Position numbers and translations under genes: made by a program
Assembly: GCF_963676685.1 (NCBI RefSeq)
Contig: NC_092352.1
Location: 27,857,117-27,921,116, forward strand
Direction of reading: 5' to 3'
Length of the DNA: 64,000 nt
Origin: Mytilus edulis
Lineage: Eukaryota; Mollusca; Bivalvia; Mytilida; Mytilidae
The notes under the pieces: generated by a model
Told to the model about the DNA's origin: nothing
The model's input: only the letters and a program-made list of their open reading frames with translations
Databases searched by the model: none
Shown: in pieces, positions 56,165-64,000 of the stretch
How the letters are laid out: each line of letters begins with the position of its first letter
How positions within the stretch are numbered: the first letter of the stretch is position 1

Positions 56165-56342
56165 TTCCATTTGATTTTAAATATTGAAAAATGCAAAATG
56201 CTGTAACGTGGAGCATTTTCCCCTTTGACTCTGAATATTGAAAAATGATAAATGCTCCAACGTGGAGCATTTTTCATTTTGACTTTAAATATTAAAAATT
56301 TTTTTTAAATGTTCCAACCTGGAGCATTTTTTATTTTGACAT
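56165..56342. repeat. 54-bp minisatellite, three units
   Basis: Units start near atattgaaaaatg at 56181, 56235 and 56289 (period 54). Each holds a palindromic block; unit 2 has the perfect one, aaatgctccaacgtggagca plus ttt (10-bp arms, 3-nt loop). Confidence 0.85.
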
Positions 56343-56390
56343 AATAAATTGGAAATTTAAAATTTAAATATGTAAAATAAAACAATCTGC

Positions 56391-56718
56391 AGGCGTTATG
56401 ACACCATTGATTTCCTCTATTAATCTTTGTTAAATTTGCATTTTTTACAAAAATGTTCCAAATTTATCTTTGTTTCAAAAAAAGAAATACCTTACTGGAG
56501 TAAAGTTTTATCCAGATCAGTACTATAGAAAAAAAAACAAATAAGAAATAATGGTGCTTTTAAATACCCAAGACATATGTTTATGAAACAGAAATGTTTT
56601 ATTGCAATAAAATGTAGGATTAATTACTTTCAACTGTCAAATTCAAGGGAATATTATTTCAGACCTATTTTCGTATACAACAGGAAATGACGTATCATGA
56701 TTTGGTGGTATTACATCT
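56391..56718. mobile_element. 328-bp inverted-repeat element, short form
   Basis: Ends aggcgttatgacaccatt and tggtggtattacatct are diverged inverted repeats. The interior (ttaatctttgttaaatttgc, gtaaagttttat, ccaagacatatgtttatga, aataaaatgtaggattaatt, gacctattttcgtatacaac) is shared with 57611-59322. Confidence 0.8.
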
Positions 56719-57610
56719 AAAGAAGACATTATTGTTTAATAAACTCAATGTAACTTGTTTCCTTTTTAATGCTTGTTATTTCAAACATTTCTGTCGAGTT
56801 TTGTCATAATCAGTTAAATAGTTTGAGAAAAATCTAGTATAATGAAAGACGACATCTACAGCGATTCGAGCAAAATTTTTTCGACAAATCCAAATGAAGC
56901 CGCATCTAGATAGAATATAGTGTGGACCAATAAATAATCAAATATTTTTCTCATCTGCCTACAAACAGTTGAATATGATACACAAGATGATTTTAGGAAG
57001 ATAATTACAGCTTATTGACCTCTTTGTCTTCTTTATAAGGTCTCTTTTGGTCAATTTATACCTCTCATTTCCTCAGAATTTCAACTTTTCAGCCAATAAA
57101 TAAAAATAATGGGGTAATTTTCACTCATTTATGATATAAATGTTATAAAAAATGAGTAATTGAAGTATTTAGGCAGAGTGAACAATCCATATAAAAGTTT
57201 ACTGTCTCCAAGGAGGTTTCAATAAGTTCTTACGAAAAATTTAATTTACGCCGCGTTCCAATGAGGGACATAAAAAGCTTCTCTTTTAGTGAATAATTTG
57301 TTATTACAGCATTAAAAATAGTTTCATTTACTTATAACTATATATTTATTACAGCATTTCCTAGGAAAGTGTTCTTTCATAGAAGAATATAAGAAATCAG
57401 GAGAAAAAGCTACCCAATACACGTGATATGGCTTGTTCTGTCAACTGAACATTCATTGCAGAGTCCTATTTCAGAAAATATTCTCATAAAATGTGTTCTG
57501 GATATCCACTCAGAATATTTCATTTTTTGTAATATTTCACTTAAATAGCAGTAAATGTAAACACATGAGATTACTCACAGGTCAAAGTTGCATGTACAGC
57601 TTCCCATATT
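56719..57610. other. unclassified AT-rich DNA between the two related elements
   Basis: No gene recognised. Confidence 0.3.
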
Positions 57611-57716
57611 AGGTGTAATACCACCATTTATTCCCCCCTATTAGTCTTTGTTAAATTTGCCCTTTTCAAAAAAATATGCAGAATTTATGTTTGATTTAGA
57701 TAAAGAAATACTTGGC

Positions 57717-58005
57717 ATGTTTAACCCCGCCGCAATTTTGCGCCTGTCCCAAGTCAGGAGCCTCTGGCCTTTGTTAGTCTTGTATGATTTTAAATTTTAG
57801 TTTCTTGTGTATAATTCGGAGTTTAGTATGACGTCCATTATCACTGTACTATTATGCATATTTTAGGGGCCAGCTGAAGGACACCTACGGGTGCGGGAAT
57901 TCTCGCTACATTGAAGACCCATTGGTTGCCTTCGGCTGTTGTTTGCTCTATGGTCGGGTGGTTGTCGCTTTGACATATTCACCATTTCCTTTCTCAATTT
58001 TATGA
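57717..58005 (-). repeat. R2 copy nested in the inverted-repeat element
   Basis: tgtttaaccccgccgcaatt to ctttctcaattttatgag, the right 60% of R2. In the short form of the host element the equivalent point is continuous. Confidence 0.8.
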
Positions 58006-58253
58006 GTAAAGTTTTATACAGTCCAGTACTATAGAAAACAAATCACCTAACATTTGATTGCATCATAGAAAACAAATCACATAACATCTGATTGCATATA
58101 AGAAAATAACCATCAGTTGAAGTTAACCAATCAAATTTCTCCCCTTATTTAATATGTGTTCAAGGTTTAGTAACCATGTTACCTCAAGTTTACAAAATAT
58201 TCTATAAAAAAAACAAATAAAGATTAAAAACCAATTGTTCAGAGAACAATTGA

Positions 58254-59150
58254 AGGTCTTTCCACTAGTAAAGATCTATTTTGATATTGAAATATGAAAA
58301 ATCAGTTTAAAATGTTAGTTCCTATGGCTTTATGATGTATTTATATGAATTTAAAGCAAAGGTCAAAATCTAGAACGTCCTTTTAACCTATGACCTTGAC
58401 CTCAATTTCAAGGTCACAAACCAAGGACCTTAAATCATAAGACCCTAGGTCTTTAATATGTTTAGTTAATGAGTAATACCACTTTACGCGTAATTCTAAA
58501 TGTTAGATGGACAAAGACTCCCATTGATTGTATGCGCACCCTTTCAACCAAAATATACAAGTAAGGACATGTCGCAACTAACAATTTAGGAAAAAATATT
58601 TGTCGATATGTCATACGATATATGAAAATAGGTGAAAATAAGCCAAAATCAAAATTTAGAATATGACCTTGACCTTTGACCTTGACCTCATTTTATTTTT
58701 TTTGGACCAAGGACCTTAAATCAAAAGACCCTAGGTCTCTATCACTTATGGTTTACAAGTTAGAAATGCAAATCACTTATATCATATGCATAAGGGGAAA
58801 TAACTCTCATATGGAGTCTCTGGAAAGCTTCGGTCCAAATGAATTGCCTAATCCTGAAGATATTACGAGCGATTTGGTAAAATAAATTTGTCGTAATCTT
58901 TTACGGTTGCGAAGGAGTAGTGGCCACAAGAAAAACAGTGTTTGGGGAGATAACTCTTACAACGTAAAGTATTTTGTTACGTCGTTGTAAATTTTTAAAG
59001 CATATAAACTATACGATATCATATTCCAAATATCTAAGCGACATCTTATGAAACAACAATACTACGCTAGAAACAAAATTAGGCGGAAGAAAAAAAAATA
59101 ATAATCAGAACAAATTCAATAGGTCTTTCCACGGAAAGGTGGAAAGACCT
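58254..59150. mobile_element. 897-bp nested TIR element carrying AGGTCA half-sites
   Basis: It starts aggtctttccac and ends gtggaaagacct; the right end also forms its own hairpin (aggtctttccacggaaagg tggaaagacct). Inside is a direct repeat of about 33 bp (ccaaggaccttaaatca and agaccctaggtct) at about 58422-58455 and 58706-58740. It has no coding capacity apart from an unsupported 69-codon frame. It sits inside the AGGTGTAATACC element. Confidence 0.75.
58664..58688 (-). promoter_or_regulatory. cluster of four AGGTCA half-sites
   Basis: Read on the minus strand the 25 bp are four AGGTCA hexamers in head-to-tail order, spaced 0, 1 and 0. The central pair is a DR1 (AGGTCAAAGGTCA), and TCAAGGTCA extended half-sites also occur here and at about 58411-58419. 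DR1 and TCAAGGTCA are established binding sites of RXR/HNF4-type and ERR/NR5A-type nuclear receptors. Binding here is untested. Confidence 0.5.
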
Positions 59151-59322
59151 AATAATGTTGCTTTGAAATACACAAGACATATGTTTATGACACAGAAATG
59201 TTTTACTGCAATAAAATGTAGGATTAATTACCTACAACTGTCAAATTCAAGGGAATATTCTGTTAGACCTATTTTCGTATACAACCGGATGTGACATACC
59301 ATGGTTTGGTGGTATTACACCT

Positions 59323-60149
59323 GAATCATTATTTTAATTTTGAATAATTCGAACTAAATAAAATTTGTTTTAATATATGTGTTTTAAATTTTTCGAATTG
59401 TCTACACTAATTTTAAATGTTTCACTGTTTCTTTTTTTCTTTAGCAATTTGATGTAAAAGTCTACTTCCAAATTCAACAAAAATTTTACTAATTTTAGAA
59501 AAAGATCGAGATTTAAAATTATCAAGTAGTTCTTTAGAGTTTCTTTACAGTTTCATAGATTCCATATATGGTTAATTCCACTACGCGAATAAAACGTTTC
59601 ACAGCGTTTTCAAATGCAAAGTTTTTTAATTTACAGTTACAACTCAACAAGCTGAAGTTGTAAGGAAAATATTACCAGAATATGTAGCATAGCTCATTAA
59701 CAATACATTAACCTAATTGTTACAATTGACAACAATTCTCAGTTCATAAGTCATTAACTATACTTACATTTAGATTGCAGCTCTCCCTCAGTCCAAACAG
59801 AAATTACGCGGTCCTCATTTTTAATTTTGATTTCATTCTCTGAATTTCTGAATTTAGTACCAACTAGCGGGTTTTAAAACAATGAGTCAAAGAAATTAAA
59901 TAATTATACGTATGCAAGTAGCTATTTATATTCTTTATAATAAATGGATTTATATTGATAAATTTCCTCCGGATTTCCGCTTGCTAGTGAATGCTTTTGT
60001 TTGATAGACTGTGCCGGCCGTTGATAATTTAATATATTATCGTTTAGTTAGTGAAGTGATTATTATGCTATATAATGCTTCAAAACTGGATGATTTTTGA
60101 TTAAATACTACAATTGAAACTGTGACTGAGAACAAAATTCAAAATGTGT
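59323..60149. other. unclassified AT-rich DNA
   Basis: No gene or repeat recognised. Confidence 0.3.
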
Positions 60150-60870
60150 TACATATATATATATAAAAAGAAGACGGGATATAATTGCTAATGACACAAC
60201 TCTTCACAAGAGACCAAAATAACACAGAAAGTGTAGGTCACCGTACGGAATTCATCAATGAGCAAAGCCCATATCGTTTAGTCAGCTATAAAAGGCCCCG
60301 AAATGACAATGTTAAACAATTCAAACGAGAAAACTAACGGCCTAGTTTATGTAAAAATTGAACAAAAACAAATATGCAACACATAAACAAATTACAACCA
60401 ATGAATTACAGGCTCCTGACTTTGAACAGGCACATACATACAGAATGTGGCGGGGTTAAACATGTTAGCGGGGTCCCAACCCTCCCCAAACCTGGGACAG
60501 TGGTATGACAGTACAACAAAAGAACGAACTATAGGAATCAGTTGAAAAGGCTAAACTCATCAGATGGACAAAAATGCAAGTGGACGTGGACGGGTACTTG
60601 AGCATTCCAACAACAAAAAGGCACTAGGTACAGATCTAAGAGTACTTGCAGTTAACTGACAGCTAGTTCACAGCCTCTAACAACTAATAAAAAAATCATG
60701 CATCTAACACTAAATTGTCAATCCGTACACATCCAACATCCAATGAATTTCGTTTAAAGACGTCATAAACAGTCAGAGAAAAACATGACCTTGTACAATG
60801 CCAAGTTACAGGTATCGACAGATTGTAGAATCATGAATGTGTATATTTATATATACATACAAGTAATATT
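60150..60870 (-). mobile_element. R1 retroelement 3' end
   Basis: From gaagacgggatataattgct (diverged gatgtggtatgattgcc) through taggtcaccgtacgg, tataaaaggccccgaaatga, caggctcctgac and caagtggacgtggacgg to acacatccaacatccaatg. It extends past the other copies up to gtgtatatttatatatacat, but carries no RT coding sequence, so its 5' extent differs from the 32-kb copy. Confidence 0.75.
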
Positions 60871-61154
60871 TAGTTTGCTTTTAATTTACCGATAACAAGT
60901 TATTTCATGCTGAGATTGACACATTTATTTGTTACAATAAAAATAAAAGTTTGCTGTTAACTTTTGAACTTTCACATGTTTTAGCTGCGATCACCATTGC
61001 AGAAAATCTATTGTATAAATGCGCATCTTGTGCAGAAAATTGATATCATTAATGTTAATATACATTCTGGAAAAATATCGTTTATTTGCACATAAATGAC
61101 GTGATCACTAACAGTAGAGTCAAAGCAGAGATCTATTTCGAATTCCCCTGAAAA
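60871..61154. other. unclassified AT-rich spacer
   Basis: Nothing recognised. Confidence 0.3.
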
Positions 61155-61365
61155 GTTGACAATAGTTATCAAAGGTACCAGGATTATAATTTAATACCCC
61201 AGACGCGCGTTTCGTCTACATAAGACTCATCAGTGACGCTCAGATCAAAATAGTTATAAAGCCAAACAAGTACAAAGTTGAAGAGTATTGAGGACCCGAA
61301 ATTCCAAAAAGTTGTGGCCAAATACGGCTAAGGTAATCTTTCCTGGGATAAGAAAATCCAAAGTT
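61155..61365 (+). repeat. R3 family copy, best preserved
   Basis: atagttatcaaaggtaccag, ttataatttaataccccaga, cgcgcgtttcgtctacataa, gactcatcagtgacgctcag, caagtacaaagttgaagagt and ttcctgggataagaaaatcc. Used as the reference for R3 in this window. Confidence 0.85.
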
Positions 61366-61832
61366 TTTGAAAAAGTCAATGTTTGGTAAACAGAAAGTTA
61401 ATTCAATATTTGAAATTTCTACAGAAATTGTTGGTTGTTGTTAAGTTCCATAATTTCATTTCCCCCAATGTATAATTTTTTTTGTTATGTTTCCATATTC
61501 AAAATGACCTTTTGACACTAAGAAAAAATTTATTTATTTTTCATATAAAACATTTGACTTACTTTCGAAGGTTATTCACGATCTTCATATTTATATTTTG
61601 AAAGTTTAAAATCACCCGTAGTGATAAGAGACACTAAACGGTGAACTGGAAAATTATAGCATGTATTTATAAAGTTTTACATGCAATGATTATTTTTATA
61701 TAATCATATGTATATACATAGGGATAACTTTTTATAAGCTAAATGTGTGGCCCTTTATATCTTTTTCGTATAATGAGATCGAGAGATCAAAAGTATAGAA
61801 GATCAATAAAAAAGTTAAACATAATCTTTCAA
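61366..61832. other. unclassified AT-rich DNA
   Basis: No gene or repeat recognised. Confidence 0.3.
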
Positions 61833-62335
61833 TCAGTTTAATTGAGGTCTGGAGCTGGCATGTCATTAAATGATAGTAGTCTGTTGTTATTTATGTATTA
61901 TTGTCATTTTGTTAATTTTCTTTTGTTTCATGTTCTGACTTCGGACTCGGACTTTTCTTAAACTGAGTTTTACTGTGTGTATTGTTGTGTGTTTGTTTTT
62001 TCTACAATGGTTAGAGGTATAGGGGGATGGTTGAGATTTCAAAAAACATGTTTAACCCCGCCGCAATTCTACGACTGTCCCAAGTCAAGAGCCTCTGGCC
62101 TTTGTTAGTCTTGTATGATTTTTAATTTTAGTTACTTGTGTATAACTCGGAGTTTAGTTTGACGTCCATAATCACTGAACTATTATACATATTTGTTTAG
62201 GGGCCAGCTAAAGAACACCGCCGGGTGCGGGAATTTTTCGCTACATTGAAGACCCATTGGTGACCTTCGGCTGTTGTCTGCTCTATGGATGGGTGTTGTC
62301 TCTTTGACACATTCCCCATTTCCATTCTCCAATTT
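61833..62335 (-). repeat. R2 family copy, near full length
   Basis: Same landmarks and order as 54077-54575 (tctggagctggcatgtcatt, atagggggatggttgagatt, tgtcccaagtcaagagcctc, gaagacccattggtgacctt). Slightly diverged. Confidence 0.8.
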
Positions 62336-62699
62336 ATTAATGTTGACGCACTCGATTTATCTCCTTTTGGAGCTTATGGGATTCTCTTAGATTTTGTTTG
62401 TTAACACGATTTGTATCTTCTCTGAGATCTTAACGCCATTTATATGTTATATGTTTGTTTGTATTTGTCCTTCTTTACGTATATATGAGGTGATGTTTGA
62501 TATGTGTCCATTTATCAATAACACAAGGACACAACTACATACATCTTGACTTTAGTATACGGTATTTGATCAAACAGAGTTATGATGGAAAACAACTGAA
62601 ATCGACACAGCATAAGTCTTACGGTCACAATCGCGAATCGATTGTCTTATACCGTGTGTCGATTTCTCAACTCACTAGTCTGCAGTCTTAAATCTTAAA
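62336..62699. other. unclassified DNA
   Basis: No supported gene; a 64-codon plus frame at 62497-62691 shows no motif. Confidence 0.3.
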
Positions 62700-63000
62700 C
62701 TTCGTTGAAAATTAAACGAATAGCAGAATCCAAAGCTCAAACACATCAAACGAATGGATAACAACTGTCATGTCCCTGTCTTGGTAGAGGCATTTTCTGA
62801 TGAAGAAAATGGTAGATTAAACCTGGTTTTAAAGCCAGCTAAACTTTTCACCTTTACGACAGCTACATAAAATTCTATTATATTGACAACGATGTGTGTA
62901 CAACACGAACAGACATAATAGGTTAAATATCAAAAATGGGGAACAGCGGTCAAAATTGTTTTATAATCTAAATCACTATAAGATTTAAAAAATCAGTTAT
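62700..63000 (+). repeat. R6 family copy
   Basis: acatcaaacgaatggataac, aactgtcatgtccctgtctt, gattaaacctggttttaaag and gacaacgatgtgtgtacaac match 48660-48840. Confidence 0.7.
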
Positions 63001-63239
63001 TTTTATTATGTACATGTATCAGATTTTCTCCTTGGATGTGCTTGGTGATATTGCACTTTTATGTTTTGTATAAATAACAAAAATTATGTTTTAATTCTGT
63101 TGGTTTATAATTGTATATAACAGTCTCTCATAGTTTTTTTTAAGAATGGCACATGCATTCTAAATTTTGTATTGTGTACTTGATATTATATTGTGTGTAT
63201 ACTTGTATGTATGTGGTGAGACTTTGATAAACTATTGAA
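63001..63239. other. unclassified spacer between R6 copies
   Basis: Nothing recognised. Confidence 0.3.
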
Positions 63240-63560
63240 TCTAAGAAACAAACAAATATGTCAACAAAGAAAAACAAAAAAGCATCCAATGATGAAGTTT
63301 GTTGATCGTTCTGCTTAAAAAAACATATCGAACTCCAAGATAATTTGATAAACCGATTACTTCATTCGATTTAAAAAATGTCATTACCCGACTTGTTACA
63401 GACATTTTACGGAGAGTGACTGAAACAGGGATTTATAGATAGCTAAACCTCACACTTTTATAACAGTTTTTTTTATATAGTTTCGTAATATTTAAAAAAA
63501 AAAATGGATGTGCAATCCAAACAGACAATACAAGGAAATGTGACAATAATTGGGATCCAT
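63240..63560 (+). repeat. R6-like copy, diverged
   Basis: aaacaaacaaatatgtcaac, cccgacttgttacagacatt, tagatagctaaacctcacac and gcaatccaaacagacaatac correspond, in order, to R6 blocks at 22370, 48710, 48770 and 48840. Confidence 0.55.
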
Positions 63561-64000
63561 GAGCCAAAAACTGACAAAAATTCAAACAAACATACATATG
63601 CCAGTAAACATTGTTGTCCACACGTTCTGTTGGTTGGTTACATTAAATTTTGTCAGTTTCATGGGCCTACCCATTAAGAAATTACCTTGGAACTCGGTAT
63701 TTTTTTTTATTCTTTGTTACCACTTGCAGTTAAAAATAAGTAATGGGGATAAAGACACAGTCGGTAAAATTACAGCTTATATGACTAATTCAGTATCAAA
63801 CTCATTTTAATGAATTTTTCAAATTTTTGTTGTCGGTGTCCCGTCAATTGCATAAATTATCCACCCATGGTCATATTCAATCCTAACAATACCTTGTTGC
63901 AGTCAAAATTACAAGTTCTAGAGTATTGTAATTAGCTAAGTGTATCACAATATATCACCTTTAAAAAATTATCATTGCTATCCCATGTCGACATAATGCA
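63561..64000. other. unclassified DNA at the right edge
   Basis: An 86-codon plus frame (63550-63810) has no motif and overlaps the R6-like copy; not called. Nothing else recognised. Confidence 0.3.

Larger units (their letters stand above)
57611..59322. mobile_element. long, nested form of the inverted-repeat element
   Basis: Clean TIRs: aggtgtaataccacca (57611-57626) and tggtggtattacacct (59307-59322). It is the same family as 56391-56718 but interrupted by an R2 copy (57717-58005) and by a second TIR element (58254-59150). Removing the two nested parts leaves roughly the short form plus about 240 bp. Confidence 0.8.

Noticed and set aside
1..64000. CRISPR array, operons or prokaryotic features
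   Set aside because: No regularly spaced identical short repeats with unique spacers; splice sites, AT-rich introns and SINE/LINE/TIR repeats show a metazoan genome.

Overview
The window looks like nuclear DNA of a marine bivalve, most probably a mussel (Mytilus or a close relative). It is AT-rich, gene-poor and intron-bearing, with canonical GT-AG splice sites. It is packed with dispersed repeat families that I recognise from memory as typical of mussel assemblies. No database was searched, so the taxon call is an inference. Repeat family names used here are my own: R1 (3' end of an RT-encoding retroelement), R2, R3, R4, R5, R6 and R7 (short dispersed families), and D (a locally duplicated segment).

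Layout: 1-2596 holds the last exon and 3' UTR of a plus-strand gene that enters from the left, bracketed by two identical 466-bp direct repeats. 3537-4945 and 17584-18759 are two paralogous minus-strand genes. Each has an acidic or disordered N-terminal exon carrying a bipartite nuclear localisation signal, and a 138-residue C-terminal exon that resembles an ADP-ribosyltransferase-like fold. These are the best-supported cellular genes. Around and downstream of them (about 9.9-13.8, 22.6-25.6 and 38.3-43.3 kb) lie diverged copies of segment D, most of which keep a minus-strand splice donor that could belong to a shared 5' UTR exon of this gene family. 25.6-29.0 kb is a DIRS/Ngaro-type tyrosine-recombinase retrotransposon on the minus strand (Gag, RT-RNase H, truncated recombinase). 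It has a textbook -1 frameshift signal between Gag and RT. 31.98-32.89 kb is an R1 copy still joined to RT coding sequence. 34.47-37.28 kb is a 2.8-kb element with about 350-bp terminal inverted repeats around a decayed gene, followed by a 445-bp foldback element.

From 43 to 64 kb no complete gene was found. One convincing first exon encoding a signal peptide lies at 52667-52724 (+), with no partner exon recognised. The rest is unclassified AT-rich DNA plus R1-R7 copies, a tRNA-derived sequence inside an inverted-repeat element (16.1-16.35 kb), a tRNA-like fragment (49.5 kb), a 54-bp minisatellite, and a nested pair of inverted-repeat elements at 56.4-59.3 kb. The inner element of that pair carries a cluster of nuclear-receptor half-sites.

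The host genes do not form an operon or an obvious pathway. The coherent story is a tandemly duplicated nuclear gene family embedded in repeatedly invaded DNA. Most short open frames in the window fall in repeats or AT-rich noise and are not annotated as genes.
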